A DNA stretch of 64,000 nt from Breviolum minutum Mf 1.05b.01 (lineage: Eukaryota; Sar; Dinophyceae; Suessiales; Symbiodiniaceae): assembly GCA_000507305.1 (NCBI GenBank), contig DF239104.1, positions 124,001 to 188,000 of the forward strand, given 5' to 3'. Made by a program: the position numbers and the translations under genes. A model generated the notes under the pieces. It saw only the letters and a program-made list of their open reading frames with translations. It ran no database searches and was not told the origin of the DNA. Below, piece by piece: positions 21,244-33,696 of the stretch (position 1 is its first letter; each line of letters opens with the position of its first letter).

Positions 21244-21776
21244 TTGCCATGTTTATGCGACATCATCACATCTTCCACTCTTGGCGCCGCCTTTGGGATC
21301 TAACATACCGTTCCTGGCGTCGGAACGGTCGTTTTTCCGTGGACAGGCCCAGGGGTTAAGGGGCCCAGGTGAACAACCCGAGATCAAAACCATGTTCGTG
21401 CTGTGAAGGTTTGCAAAGCATAGGCGTGTTGATGAAAAAAGTGGTTCAACAGCCTGATGTGAATAAAGGAACAACTCTTCATTGCATGTTTGCATTTATT
21501 TGATCACTTGTAGGTTGGAGCATATGCAATCACCCTGGGTTACATATTCATGCTTTTCACATCCCTCAGATGTTGAAGTCTGGAGTTGTTATGAATCTGA
21601 CGACATTTGTTGGTGCAGCCAATTTGAGGTACATACCATACCTACTCGCTTCCAATCTGAGATTCAAATCAGATAGGCTCAAGCACCTATACCCGCGAAG
21701 CCAGTTGGGATTTGTTTGTTTCTCCTCCCCAAATCAACCACCAAAAAAACCTTACAACAATGAAATACTGGTTGTT

Positions 21777-21855
21777 TAATAGGGATGCTTATAATGGTTT
21801 TTGAAATAATCCCCACATAGATAACTGGGTAGTATAATCCCCTACATACTGCTTA
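21777..21855. repeat. Family G element
   Basis: AATAGGGATGCTTATAATGG, then CCACATAGATAACTGGGTAG. Confidence 0.6.
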
Positions 21856-22261
21856 AATACATTTCAAGATGAACGATCCCATAGCATCTATCTGTGTTTC
21901 TTCACCAACGCATCGTTTTCAAAACACAAGTATACTGTACCAATAGAAAATCTTGAAAAAACCTGACTGCATTTACAAAACCGTCTCGAAATCCCCGTTC
22001 ACCACCCATCTTGTTGGAGAAAACCGCATCATATACACCTTCCAAACTATTTGTTTAAGGATATATACATATGTTTGATCTAAATCTAAATAATTACAAC
22101 AACTGTCATGTTCAATTCACAGTTTCATCTTTGAAAGGAACAACTCCCTATCCCTTTCCCCCCAAAATCAAGATTTCGGCGCCTGGGATGACCGACGCGA
22201 ATGGCGCGTTTCACCAAGGTCTGCGTGGATTCCTGTGTTTTTTTCCGGTGACAGATGGATG

Positions 22262-22368
22262 GTACACCTCCGAAAACTAACATGACAATGGGAAATCCTC
22301 CATTTGAAGATGTATGTCCTATTGAAATTGGGGATGTTCCAATGTCATGTTAGTTTTCAGGGATGTAA
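22262..22368. repeat. Family D inverted-repeat element
   Basis: CACCTCCGAAAACTAACATG and CATGTTAGTTTTCAGGGATG. Confidence 0.75.
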
Positions 22369-22535
22369 ATCTCTGGTCTTTTGATCGAAATTTTCAGAGA
22401 GTTCTAAAAAACATGGGAAACAACACCCTCAAGGAAAAGCCCGTAACATGAAAACATCTAAAAACAAATCTCAAGTTATCTAAAGAAACTTAGCCGCAAA
22501 ACCTAATCCCAAGTAGCTATGTAACCAAAAAAAAT

Positions 22536-22575
22536 GGGGTTATGAAATGATCCCCACATATTAACTGGGTAGCAA
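22536..22575. repeat. Family G element (partial)
   Basis: TATGAAATGATCCCCACATA and ACTGGGTAGC. Confidence 0.45.
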
Positions 22576-22664
22576 AATTTCATCCCCAACAAATCTCCCA
22601 AACACAACCAGGGACTTGGGGGGTTTCACCTGGACTTCAAAACCCATTAATGTAGCCCATAGGA

Positions 22665-22750
22665 TCCATGGGATGAACGGTATATCCACCTACAGTACTA
22701 ATTTACTAAAAAAACGACTAAATGTAGGCAGATACACCAAACATGTATAG
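22665..22750. repeat. Family C element
   Basis: GATCCATGGGATGAACGGTA and the inverse ATGTAGGCAGATACACC. Confidence 0.6.
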
Positions 22751-23113
22751 TGTGGGTACAGGATGGACAATTACCAACTTGAAGGGTAGGGATTGCATTT
22801 TCATTATATAGTCATTATTCGGTTATTACACCAACGGACCAACAGGTCCTGACTCACCTTCAAACAATGGGGGGTGTGGAACCTAAATATTATGTTGAGG
22901 TGACTTAACACCCAATCATCTGAGAATATTACTGGATGCGAAGGGGAAGGAAACTCCTTTACAAAGACCATAACTTTTTGGGTTCCGAGTTTCTTTAATG
23001 GCGGGTGTAAGGAACATAAACACATAAATAATCATATCTTGGACAAATCCATGCCTCACTAAACAGAAGGGTAGTGAAAATCAATCCCGGGGTCAAGTTC
23101 AAAAAAACACCAC

Positions 23114-23272
23114 GATCTTTATTCAATTGCCATGGTGGGACACCACCGAAACAGTCCGGGATGTCCGGCGCCGATTCCATGGAACCACGACTAAGCTTCC
23201 CCGCCAGGATAGGCCGACCAATATTGTCACTTTGCCAGTGTTTATGAGGACACTGCGCAGAAGTTCGATAAC
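23114..23272 (-). CDS. Exon, hypothetical protein
   Basis: Acceptor TGTGTTAAG, donor AAAGATC|GTGGTG, 52 codons plus split codons, reading SAQCPHKHWQSDNIGRPILA then ESAPDIPDCFGGVPPWQLNK. The other minus frames are also open here. Confidence 0.5.
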
Positions 23273-23734
23273 CTTAACACACAAATCTACGCCAGGAGCG
23301 GAGTACACGACTACCGTGTTGGGGACTTTCAGGTTTGTTCTTTGTTTGCTGTTGTTGTTATGCCCTGCTGGTATTTGGTTCTTGCATGTTGGCTGTTGTT
23401 CATCGTTGTTGATGGTGATTGTCGTGGTGGGTGATACACTTTGGCCAAAGCCGTTGCCCAGCCGTGTTTTTCAGAAAAAGGTCGCAATGGAAATCTCAAA
23501 AAGAAATCAAACACGGACCAGAAATAATGGATGAAACTACCAACAGTAGCATATTACCCACTAGAAAGCGATGATACATATTCCTGGTCAGTTGCATGTT
23601 CCTATACCAAGCACCTCTTACCACAACCACAAAAAAAATCGGTTAATGATTGCGTTCTGCTTGATTCGTCGAAATATAGGGAGAACCACCTCTACCTTCA
23701 ACTCCGAGCTGATTGCATCTACTAACCACCTCAC

Positions 23735-23790
23735 CTTAGAAGGTATAGCCACAAATGCCCACGGAATATGTCGCCCTGGTATCTGGAGGA
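23735..23790 (-). CDS. Exon, hypothetical protein
   Basis: Acceptor TCCAACGCAG, donor TCTAAG|GTGAGG, reading SSRYQGDIFRGHLWLYLL. Confidence 0.5.
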
Positions 23791-23877
23791 CTGCGTTGGA
23801 TGAAACAAGACAAATAGTTGTTTTTAAATTATGGACGCAGCATCTTGTTTTTGTTCGCCATTTGACTTACAGTAATC

Positions 23878-23998
23878 CAGACTCATACTGTTGGTGGAAG
23901 AAATCCTGCACCACCTGGGATGTATAAAACCCTACTAATACTGGAATAAACTACCATATCAACTGGTTCTTGCCGGATTTCTGAACCATCAACCGTAT
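23878..23998. repeat. Family B inverted-repeat element
   Basis: CTCATACTGTTGGTGGAAGA and GATTTCTGAACCATCAACCG. Confidence 0.75.
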
Positions 23999-24095
23999 GG
24001 TTGGACAAACCTTTACGCCAACAAAACCCCCAATATCATCCAACGAATCCAGGACTTCGGAACATCGAGGGAACACTTTGTCTGTATTTTTACCC

Positions 24096-24199
24096 ATAGG
24101 ATCCATGGGTTCCGAACGGTATACTTACTTACGTACCATAAAAATCAACCATTCATGTAGGCAAAAAAATCCCAGTCCCATGGATCCTATGGGGTAGAT
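24096..24199. repeat. Family C element
   Basis: CCCATAGGATCCATGGGTTC and CCCATGGATCCTATGGGG are the inverted ends; TACTTACGTACC lies inside. Confidence 0.7.
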
Positions 24200-24221
24200 A
24201 TGAGGAAATGGAATCTTGTAC

Positions 24222-24298
24222 CTGAGACATGAGGGACCAACTCCTCCATCGTAACGGAGGTTGACATTCAACGAGGCGGCCCCACATGGTGAGAATCG
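24222..24298 (-). CDS. Exon, hypothetical protein
   Basis: Acceptor AGACTCTCAG, donor TCTCAG|GTACAA, reading FSPCGAASLNVNLRYDGGVG. Confidence 0.5.
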
Positions 24299-25384
24299 CT
24301 GAGAGTCTAACTTGACTGCACCCGGTTGTTGTTCAGAAAGGACACCTCCAAATACACATCATGGAGGCTTTGGGCGGTGAAGATATCTTCATTACTTGTG
24401 AGACTCTAATTTCTTCTAAAGGTATTAACTCAATCTTGTCAAAATCAACTGAGGGAGGTGCTTGTTGTTCATCTTTATCCCAAATGTATTTTTTTATCTA
24501 CTTAAATATACTTATACTTATATCGTTACCAGGGATAAGTCTATATGTGCCAACTATAGGACCTATAGGATTAGCCCATCAACCTGTAGGGTTACCGTTC
24601 GTGCTAGTTCCACGTTGTGTGAACTTAAAACACCTGGCTTTTCGGTTTGCGGTTTTTCAGTTTGTCCAATGAAGATAGGGGGTCCAACTCAGCAGCAAAA
24701 CGACTTTAAACAAATCGATGTTGCTTTAATTTCACTACTAGGTGGAATTAAAACAACGCCGAGATAAGGAAACAATTTTCTTGCAACCACCTTGGACATA
24801 AATTGATTATGTTTGATTGATACATGTCCTTTCACTATCAACTGGGCCATGATGCAATCACAATATTTCAGTTACACGCCAAACAGAAACACTCATTCGA
24901 CTCAATGTGCATCATCACTCAATGGTGAAAGTTTGATGGATTAAGGGTGACGGTTGTTCGATTGCTGTTGATTGGTAAATGTAACTTCGGGAAATAACAA
25001 CATGGCAATGGCTCAAAACTTTGGGAAAAGTTGAGGTCATACTATGAGTATTGCTATACTTGTGTGTCCTAAGAAGGGCCAACTTTTTCGTCTATGCCTG
25101 TTAAGTCTGATGACATGAGGATGGGATTGGAAACCTCAAGCCTATTCTAAGAAGGAATTTGATTGAAACCACCACCTAAGCAAAATAATTACAAGTCATT
25201 CTTTTAAGAAAATAAATCTTCCCATCCTACCAAAAAAAGGAATTGGAATCTTTTTCAGGTGGCCAACCAAGATGGAACAAAAAAAATCAGCACCTCCAAC
25301 CAAACACCAGCGGCATAAACCTTGATATTGGGTGGTTCAGTGATCATGAAAACAACACACGGTTGAGGGGGTCAAGGTTGATCC

Positions 25385-25445
25385 ATGTGATTGGTATATT
25401 TTACCTACTAATTTACCATAAATGTGAACCATTCATGTAGGTTGA
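25385..25445. repeat. Family C element (short)
   Basis: GGTATATTTTACCTACTAAT and ACCATTCATGTAGG. Confidence 0.5.
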
Positions 25446-25559
25446 TCAACAAATGTTGTTCAAACATTTGTTCATACATCCTTTCGGAGACTTCTTGTTG
25501 GAAGGGTTGAAGTGCCATCAACGAAATGGCAGAAACACATCGGTTACAACACATCGCAA

Positions 25560-25790
25560 CGACCAAAGACATCCGCGGTATGTCCCAATAACATTTTGGT
25601 CGATTACGGAAAACATTTGGCTACAGGGTATTGCTCGGTAAGGCAAAGGTAAGGCAGCACGCACATCAGCCATTGTGTCTGGGAACATGTCTCGTTTTAC
25701 CAGTCTTGAAGTTGAATACCGCCTCATGTGAGCCACGAAAAAAAAGCGGGGTGCCTTACTTTCCATTGAATCCTGGGTCCATGATTCACT
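25560..25790 (-). CDS. Exon candidate, hypothetical protein
   Basis: Open minus frame reading VKRDMFPDTMADVRAALPLP and QMFSVIDQNVIGTYRG. Edges are approximate; a second frame is also open in part. Confidence 0.4.
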
Positions 25791-26032
25791 CTGTTTGGCA
25801 AACAATACGGTGACCCTCCGGTGGTGTACAAGAGACCCAGGTAGTTGACCGGTGGGTACGTCCGAGAAGTGAGAACATCAAAAACATTCCACTTCCAAAT
25901 GCTCATATGTCATCATGCCAAATGGATGCAATATTTGGTGATTTTATTGCTTGATATCAACAAAATAATTGCATATCCTAACCTTTCCTTGTTCACCCAC
26001 TACCTCTGGCGTTTCCCGTCCACCCATCCGGG

Positions 26033-26359
26033 TCAATCCAAGCAACCATGGGATCTGGAAGTGGCCGATGATCCACTAAACACGCCTAGGATATGTTTTT
26101 TTGCGTCGGTCATTCCGCAAAACATGGGCAAACTATACAAACATACGGCCACTCGAAAAACACAACATTGGTCAAATTTAAGACTGACAGGTCTATTTGG
26201 GAGGTGCCAATCGTGTTGTACCGTAACCAGATATTTTTTGGTTTGTTTTTGGTTGTCTGCCATGTAGATGGCCAACAAAAAGGCAAAACTCTGTGCTGAT
26301 GTCCGTGTACTTTTGTGTTTGATGATGAAAACACACACCAACATCACACTAGCAAACAA
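26033..26359 (-). CDS. Coding segment, hypothetical protein
   Basis: Open minus frame of 108 codons containing HDWHLPNRPVSLKFDQCCVF. Adjoining minus frames at 26344-26595 and 26588-26830 are also open, so this could be a block of exons in different phases. Confidence 0.4.
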   Translation of the reverse strand: MFASVMLVCVFIIKHKSTRTSAQSFAFLLAIYMADNQKQTKKYLVTVQHDWHLPNRPVSLKFDQCCVFRVAVCLYSLPMFCGMTDAKKHILGVFSGSSATSRSHGCLD

Positions 26360-27000
26360 ACATGCAAATATCCAATACTAGTAGACGCTATGTGGTCACG
26401 GGAATGTTCATCTTGGGAATCACACCATGCATTTTTTCCCCAACCTCTGCTCTCAAAAAAACGCAAACTGATCGGGCAACAGACAAACCCTGGTTTTTGA
26501 AATTTGCACACAAATGCCCTATTGGAACATAATTCATGCTGAACATCACCAGTTTTGTGATGCCCAATTACCGCATTTGCAAATAGCTTAAGCAACTTTA
26601 CGGGATACCCGGGTCACATCCACAACCAGCAAAGGATGTTTCTCGATATTTGAACATGAACCCAACAGCAACCCCAAAAAACAAACACATGTTTTGGGCG
26701 AGCAAACTGAATAAATTATTTCACCTCGTATGGCAAAAAGACTTGAGAAATGACAGAAATTTGGAGCAATCAACATGTTTGGCATCACCGTTGTGATAGC
26801 AAAAAGCAATATTTGTTTCTTTCTTGCCACGTATCACACCAATTTACACCATCACAATGGAATTTGATGTGAATTCTTACTACTAATGATTGCAAACAAC
26901 TAAACAACAGTCATTTTCGTGCACCACTCTCACCACCAAACTCAGACGTATAGTGGGTCAACAGAAAAATTGCTGGGAGATGTGAAAGGGTTTAGGTACT

Positions 27001-27053
27001 GTCGTCGTCGTCGTTGTTGTTGTTGTTGCTGGTGGTGGTGATGATGATGATTA
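27001..27053. repeat. Compound trinucleotide microsatellite
   Basis: Successive (GTC)n, (GTT)n, (GGT)n and (GAT)n blocks. Confidence 0.9.
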
Positions 27054-27106
27054 AAACTGATTATAACTGATGATGATGGAGGATTTATAACTGTTCGTTA
27101 CAAATT

Positions 27107-27240
27107 TTCCATTTGCTTAAGTTTTTGTTCCAGTTTGTTTCTGTCCCCTTCCTGTTTTCTCTGAAATTCCCCATTAAGGCAAGGCACCTCTTCTGGAACC
27201 GGTGCCTCGGAAAATACGCAGAGGTTTTGCTGCTGCAACA
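27107..27240 (-). CDS. Exon with coiled-coil-like end
   Basis: Reads SEAPVPEEVPCLNGEFQRKQ then GDRNKLEQKLKQMEN. A GTAACG donor or a TAA follows, so it is either an internal exon or a C-terminus. Confidence 0.5.
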
Positions 27241-27245
27241 GTATG

Positions 27246-27393
27246 TGGGTGTTTCGAACCAAACATAGGGAGAATTTACCCCCCAAAATGGAGTGGTTGA
27301 AAATAATGGAAAACCCTATTAAAACGGGGAAATCCCTATTTTTTAATGGATGATTTGGGTGTAAAACCCACCATTTTTCAGGAAACACCCATA
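27246..27393. repeat. Family E inverted-repeat element
   Basis: TGGGTGTTTCGAACCAAACA and TTTTTCAGGAAACACCCATA. Confidence 0.75.
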
Positions 27394-27623
27394 TATGGTC
27401 GTCATGTTCAAACCTTGGCCACATTGAAGTTTGGAACTTGTTTCAGCTGCACCAAAGGCTTGTCAGCGCAAAAATTAACCCAACAAAAACCGCCCGTTAT
27501 TCGGTTAATGGCGCATGGAGCAAGTGCTGCTTAGTGAACAGGGGTGCTGGACATGACGTGTAAAGCGAAGAAAGCAAGTTTATGACTTGCATCGCGATCA
27601 CCATTTGAAATCAACCACTTAGA

Positions 27624-27730
27624 CCTGGTCCAAACCTATCCCCTCCAAGTCATCATCCCTCCGCCCATTCTTCCGGACAACTTGTATGTGCGCCTGCGTG
27701 GAATCTATTTTGTGAGGGTCGATGAAACCG
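27624..27730 (-). CDS. Exon candidate, charged segment
   Basis: Reads STQAHIQVVRKNGRRDDDLE, donor GACCAG|GTCTAA or ATAG|GTTTGG. Confidence 0.4.
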
Positions 27731-28356
27731 TACTGAAATGACGGATGAAATAATTTCCTAAAGGAGTAATTTGTCAGAAAATAAGCATCACACCCTCTGA
27801 TCGCAGTGTGGGCGAATTAACAAGTGTTGAGTCACCAACCTCACTGAAAAAACATGTTCTACATGTGCAACTTGTTCAACATAAGCAACGACTAAACTAA
27901 TGTGGGGAAATTATCCAAACTGTTCCTGCCTCTTGTGGATTTCGGTGAACAGAGGCCCTTCAACAATTGAACTATAGGAATCTGCGTTGCCCGGAGAAGA
28001 ATGGCGCAACATCTATAGTTGATCAAAATGGATCCAATCACCCCGAAAAACTGTGGAAAAACTGAAAAACATTGAAAAACTAAATTATAGGTCCAGGAAT
28101 TTTGTACCTGTTGGTCGTTTTTTTTCTGGATCAGTTTGGAGCAAGAACAAACAATGAATCACTGCTGAACTATAAACAGTAGTTGCCCCTTTGCAAGTAC
28201 ACACACAGAACCTGAAAAATCGTAACTATACCTGTTCCCCATATCGCCACCTCATTCTGGCCACTGTTGGTTTCCATGTTAAATTTCCTGGTTTTTTGTA
28301 GTAACAATATGAACAACCATTCATTGGTGCCTCGCTATCCTCAGCTTCCCGAATAC

Positions 28357-28441
28357 GTTCCGCTGAGTGGCCGGGGGCGGCGTTGCCACCTGCACAGGTT
28401 GCTCTACCACCTGCCAAAGGAGTGTAGCAAATCTCGAGTTT
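28357..28441 (-). CDS. Exon, hypothetical protein
   Basis: Acceptor GAGCCCTCAG, donor CGGAAC|GTATTC, reading LLWQVVEQPVQVATPPPATQ. Confidence 0.45.
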
Positions 28442-28647
28442 CTGAGGGCTCAAGTGATGTATCATGGATGATTCTTTGTCATGATACCTTGCATGGGGCC
28501 AGAGTACGAAAGTAACGAGAAAGATCGATTCCAGGAGATTGTTTGTCAGTCGCTTTCCAGTAAGGTTAATAGCCCCGCCTATAGTCTCTCCTTGTAAAGT
28601 GCCCCGGACCTTGAAAATCTACTTCGTAATATTTTCGTGTTATCTAC

Positions 28648-28760
28648 CTGCGTGCATCTCAAGCAGCACTATTCTTTGCATGAAGAAATACATGTCCCGT
28701 GAATATGTGATGCCCCAAACGCCAAAACAGGTGATCACATTGCGCCAACACCGTTCACAT
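28648..28760 (-). CDS. Exon, hypothetical protein
   Basis: Acceptor TTTTTTTCGTTTGAAG, donor CACGCAG|GTAGAT, 37 codons plus split codons, reading CERCWRNVITCFGVWGITYS. Confidence 0.5.
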
Positions 28761-29456
28761 CTTCAAACGAAAAAAACTCGAATCATGACCGGTCAAATCA
28801 ATTGTCACCAATCTAACTGACGGTGTCAATATAAGCCACTTTTGAGGTGACTTTCAGACTTTCAGATGTTGTTTTGTTGTCAGACCCAATCTCCATCCAA
28901 TCTCCCGGAGGAAAAATCGTGGCCTCCCTCAACAAACTGCATTAGTTATAGACCATACACATTCGTTACAGGAATTAAACGTCATATGCGGACAATATGT
29001 TTGGTCCAATTTCATCCACTGAATTTTGAGCACAACGGCTCCATATTTACACCCAACCCCCGCCAAGTCAACGGTGGAAAAACATAGGCATATACCAACC
29101 ATGGGAGGTACCCCCCAGTCGTTATGGCGTATGGCGCCCGTGGACTTCGTGGACCTCATCCTGCAGGGAAAGCTCCGGAGCATCAAAGTCCTTTCGGCCA
29201 GCATGGAATTGAGTTTTTGAAAATAGCAATCGAAAAATGGAGGTGAAACAATCGCCACCAAAAAAATGCCCGAGTCTGATTTTTTTTTGAAAGGAAGTCG
29301 TTTGGGTTTTTCAGGGCTGAGATTCTGAGAGGATTGTCAAATCAATTTGGTGGATTTTTCCCCTGGCAATGTGAGAGGGGCCCTGCGAAAAAAAAAAGGA
29401 CACCTCTGACTACACAGACAAAGAATTTCAGGTTCATACCCGACCTTAAAACATGA

Positions 29457-29609
29457 AAAATGAAGAGCGTATGTTCCAAGTATTGCTTTCTTGGTGGGAC
29501 AAATTCCAGCGCATGCACCACATACCTTCCATCAAAACCGGGGGGTTGTACAAGTGGTGAGTTTCCATCACCCATATTAACCCAATGCATGGAAGATGTA
29601 AGGCTGTTC
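29457..29609 (-). CDS. Exon, hypothetical protein
   Basis: Reads NMGDGNSPLVQPPGFDGRYV and ends HTLFIFH at TTCAT|GTTTTA. Confidence 0.5.
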
Positions 29610-29817
29610 TGCTTGCACAAGGATGCCCGAGACTGGTCAATTTTTCACAATCATGCTGATGGAACAAAATTTTTGCACCACCAGTGGTATAATATCAAAA
29701 AAACGGAACTACCTAACTATTACGATCTTAAAAGGTGCAACCCGTGTTTCATCGTACTGGGCCCCCCAAGGTCATGCCATTTGCAAGCCTATCAAATCAG
29801 CCCCCCCAGTCTTCCAG

Positions 29818-30330
29818 TCATAAACTGGCTTCCGAAGTTGTCTGGTTAGAAAGGAGACGCTCATAGCAAAATGTTTTCAGGAACTTATAACCCCCTTTTC
29901 CCCATGAAAGTGTTGCTCGAAATCCGTCCCTCCCAAACACCAAATTGTGAAGGCGATTGGACATCCAACTGGGGAAAAATGTTCCCTTTGTCCATGTGTG
30001 AAAAGTTGACTCATGGCTCAAACTGCCATGCAAACAAAGGTCATATCCCACCGCGGAACATGTGCGTGTATTGCTTTGCGTTGAATTCTGACTTGTCAGT
30101 GGATATATGAGAACCAAACCCGGATCCAGCATTTGCACGGCATTCCACCATGTTTGGCCTGATTGCTTTGGGGTGGGTTGATTGGATTGACGCTGGACGT
30201 GTAGAGGATGGCACCCACAATGCCACCGGCGACCTGAAGTGTCTGCGTTTGATGGGCATGTTGTCGCCCAGGGAAAAACATGTCGATGACACCGCACACC
30301 AAAGTACTTGAAGAAAGGACATGGGGTCAA
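29818..30330 (-). CDS. Long open minus frame, hypothetical protein
   Basis: 170 codons without stop, including FHTWTKGTFFPSWMSNRLHN and LVFGRDGFRATLSWGKGGY. The 5' half is open in three frames, so part may be a different exon phase. Confidence 0.45.
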   Translation of the reverse strand: MTPCPFFKYFGVRCHRHVFPWATTCPSNADTSGRRWHCGCHPLHVQRQSNQPTPKQSGQTWWNAVQMLDPGLVLIYPLTSQNSTQSNTRTCSAVGYDLCLHGSLSHESTFHTWTKGTFFPSWMSNRLHNLVFGRDGFRATLSWGKGGYKFLKTFCYERLLSNQTTSEASL

Positions 30331-30369
30331 TTATCGCAGCCCCTATGTAATATCTACAAGGATTTAAAC

Positions 30370-30570
30370 GACGAAGCGACCCTGAAAAACGGCAACAACT
30401 ATACTGATCCATTTCAATTCGGTGGATCTGTTCATATTGCAAACTGATTTTTGGTTCCAATCGGTTTTGAATGTATTGCAAGCAAAAACAGGGATGGTTA
30501 TAAGCCTTTCATGGCAAACATCTTCTTTGTGCTGCACAGTGAATGCCAAAAAATACGCACAAAATTGTTT
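30370..30570 (-). CDS. Exon candidate
   Basis: Open minus frame reading FLAFTVQHKEDVCHERLITI. Edges are approximate. Confidence 0.35.
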
Positions 30571-31116
30571 AGCCTTCAATATGGAAGGTGGATGTCAGAG
30601 TGACCTTCAGAAACAAATGTGTCTTCGGCTGCTGCAGAACCAAACAACGTTGGACCAACAAGGACAGGAACCCAAAACCACCACAACTAACTATAGGGTT
30701 TGCCAGGGGTAATATTGTAGCCCTTCCTTCCTGCACAGAATGATCAACCCATATTATATAAGCACTCATGAACTATGCATGTGTTTTAGGAACAATTTCT
30801 TTGGTTTCTAGGAATATCGTCTGAGTTCCGATAGAAACGTTGGCGCCTAGGGCCACCAAAAACAAAATTTGGTCCTAGTTAAGAGGTTTGGACAACAGTT
30901 TCTGGTCCAATCATGTTTATCATCCTTGGCCCATATGAAATTACAGGAAATAGACAGGTTGAAAAAATATCAGAGGAAAAATTGTAAGGATGGAAATGGC
31001 ACTAGAAGCGCTGAGAACGTGACTGTATGACTTTACCATGCCTCGACCTTTTGCTTAGTCAAGTGTGATTAGAAAAGATGTTGACACATTTTTTCCAACA
31101 AGAAAACACCAGTACT

Positions 31117-31566
31117 TCAAATAAATGGCGTGCATGATGTCAACGGTCTAGGGCTCCTCACCGCAGCCAGCCACACCCGCATTGGAAAATAGAGAGATGG
31201 GCCACGCCATGGCAAAAGGCTCGCGCAGGCTACTGACAATCCTTCAAGAAGCCGGATTTCCTTGATCAAACCACATCTGTACGTAGGGTTTTGAAGGTAT
31301 CCCAGGTGGAAATCACCGTGGGCACCGAATTTCTTCAGCAGCATTATCAACTTTGGTGATCCTCTTTTGACAAAGGTCCAGGCGATCCCGGATCTGGAAG
31401 ATTGGCCATGAAATCCTGATGTTGGCTTCTCAGATTGTCTGGTTGAGCCACCAAAGGATCTCCCCAAAAACGAATGTTGGCTGTCTTTTTGGCTATTAGT
31501 GGACCATGCTGTAACACGCAGCAACTTGAAGCCAGCTGACCAGTGCAGGAGACCCACAGATTCCAT
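31117..31566 (-). CDS. Coding segment, hypothetical protein
   Basis: 149-codon open minus frame with KKFGAHGDFHLGYLQNPTYR; an overlapping minus frame reads KKTANIRFWGDPLVAQPDNL at 31347-31580. Two exons in different phases are likely. Confidence 0.4.
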   Translation of the reverse strand: MESVGLLHWSAGFKLLRVTAWSTNSQKDSQHSFLGRSFGGSTRQSEKPTSGFHGQSSRSGIAWTFVKRGSPKLIMLLKKFGAHGDFHLGYLQNPTYRCGLIKEIRLLEGLSVACASLLPWRGPSLYFPMRVWLAAVRSPRPLTSCTPFI

Positions 31567-31667
31567 GGTTGTTCTGACAAAATTTCAGGAACAATACTAC
31601 AATACTTGGGTGATCAAAGATCCTACTATCAACTCCAACTTAATAACCAACATGAACTGATCAGTGC

Positions 31668-31890
31668 TCAAATGTCTTCCTCAGCCCTGGAAGGAGAATC
31701 TGACGATGACCCGTTCCAAGTTAAAGCATGGACATCGTCTTTGGCATCGAAAATCCCTAGGCGTCCAGAAACATGATGAAGCCTCTCGAATACTCGTGAT
31801 TGAACAATATAACTCCCAGTCATGTGAACATCCACTGCACATAAGTTTCCTATTCGAACTGAAGAGCGTACCACTGGTACTTTGGTACTT
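31668..31890 (-). CDS. Exon candidate
   Basis: Reads SVRIGNLCAVDVHMTGSYIV and RLGIFDAKDDVHALTWNG. Edges are approximate. Confidence 0.4.
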
Positions 31891-32166
31891 TCATACACTT
31901 AAAATGCATAAAAAGCAACCCAATCGAATTTATTGTTGCAAATAGCCTGGCTAATCATGAAAATTTGACAGGATATGCAAATCTGCCACATCCGTGCTTC
32001 TTGACACTCAAAGCTGAACAACCCGCATCCTCTTGTGTCAAAAACCAACACATGAAACAAAAACCCCACCACCCTTTAGCCACATTGGTTTGCTTTGACC
32101 CATTTCGGTTTCTTTGGCGCTTTTTCGCAAATATGTGGCCAAATCAAATAAGAAGGCTGAATCTTG

Positions 32167-32553
32167 TCACCGTGTCTCTGGTGGATGATTCCAGACACCT
32201 TCCCGTGACAGCCAAGTTTTTTCGATGGAAGTGCCCAAGCCAATACCTGACGTCATGCCCAGGACCTTTCGCAAGCACCGCCGCAAGTAGCACTCACACA
32301 GATTGACGATTTGCCATCCTGGCATTTCGCACAAAACAGACCTATGCCTTCCCAACTTGGGGCTTAAGGGGTGGTTTAAGAAGACAATGGATGAACGCAT
32401 GGGTGGCGAAATGTTGGTCATGGGCTCAAGTGACGAAATACCAGCACCAAGCATCCATTCCTGCAAGAAAAGTGATGGCTCTTGCCCAAAGACAAAGCAA
32501 ATGTCTTGGAGAAAAAAGCGCGTGAAAACAACCTGCCCCCTGAGAACACTCAA
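32167..32553 (-). CDS. Coding segment, hypothetical protein
   Basis: 128-codon open minus frame, with QDICFVFGQEPSLFLQEWML and PLSPKLGRHRSVLCEMPGWQ. Confidence 0.35.
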   Translation of the reverse strand: MSVLRGQVVFTRFFLQDICFVFGQEPSLFLQEWMLGAGISSLEPMTNISPPMRSSIVFLNHPLSPKLGRHRSVLCEMPGWQIVNLCECYLRRCLRKVLGMTSGIGLGTSIEKTWLSREGVWNHPPETR

Positions 32554-33159
32554 AACTTGTTGACTAGTATCAATGTCATCAAATAGAACAAAAAGATCCC
32601 AAAAGTACAGTACGAATTGGTGACCTCTTGGGAGTTCTCAATCCATGCGCCCATGGTGGATGGCGTCAGTGCAAACTGCGACCGCCACAGCCAAGATTTC
32701 TGATACGCGCCGAAAGTCTTTGCTTATTGTGAAGGGCAATTCTGCCTCTTGCCGTCAGAGGCAACATCCACACACCATAAAGTCACCATAAGTCACTTAT
32801 GTATAGCCTGTATAGCACAAAAATGCATGTTACAACGTACCTGCAAAACATTACAGTCAAAATACATATCCACAAACCTCCCCTTGATTTGAAGAACTAA
32901 AACTAAACATTAATGCATACTAAATCCGAAAACAGACCTGCAAGCCAGGAGGTGTGTTTCCAGGACTGATCTCGGATTTGGTTCTACATTTGCCGCACAT
33001 GATTTGGTCATCCCTGGTCACGGAGCCCCAAGACTTTTGTTTATTCTTTCGTTTTGTTTGGGTGCTTTTGGTTTTTGTTCAATATAAAAGAACTCAAAAT
33101 CCCAAGCCTTACAAGGATTTAATTTGGAATCGCACGTTCTGATGTTCGTTCAAAAAAGT

Positions 33160-33304
33160 CACACATAGTAATAATTATTCTCAACAGAGTACTTCCCTCC
33201 AATGGTTGTGATGAATTTGAGGGCACCCGGAGCAAGTCAAAGTCTTCTTGGAAAGCAAACGTTTCCTTGACAAACAATGTGATTTCTTCATCATTTCTGG
33301 CCAA
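33160..33304 (-). CDS. Exon candidate
   Basis: Reads ARNDEEITLFVKETFAFQED. Edges are approximate. Confidence 0.45.
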
Positions 33305-33353
33305 AATTGTATGTTCTATGTGTGTACATCAATTATCCATCCTACATCTTGAA

Positions 33354-33575
33354 TCATCCCAGGTCCCGTAGAGATTTGATGGGTCGATTTGCATATCCAA
33401 CATCATTCCAGCAACCATCATTGATCCTGAGCATACCATGATGGCTATTTTCAAGCCGCAAGCCACGGGTGCTTACCATAACCATGTTCTTCAAGAAACA
33501 ACTGATATGAAGGTCCAGGGGACCTCCGACCGGAACAAAAACACATGGTCCGTTTCGAAACCGCCAATGAAACAA
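33354..33575 (-). CDS. Exon candidate
   Basis: Reads FVPVGGPLDLHISCFLKNMV and NDGCWNDVGYANRPIKSLRD. Confidence 0.4.
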   Translation of the reverse strand: MFHWRFRNGPCVFVPVGGPLDLHISCFLKNMVMVSTRGLRLENSHHGMLRINDGCWNDVGYANRPIKSLRDLG

Positions 33576-33696
33576 TTATCATCAATATCTTCATGTCCAG
33601 GTCACTCGTGACGTGTTTTTTCACCAACCCATCTGATCAAAAAATATGCGCAAGTCAAATCGGATCACCCTCCCCAAGGATCGGGATAAAACATAC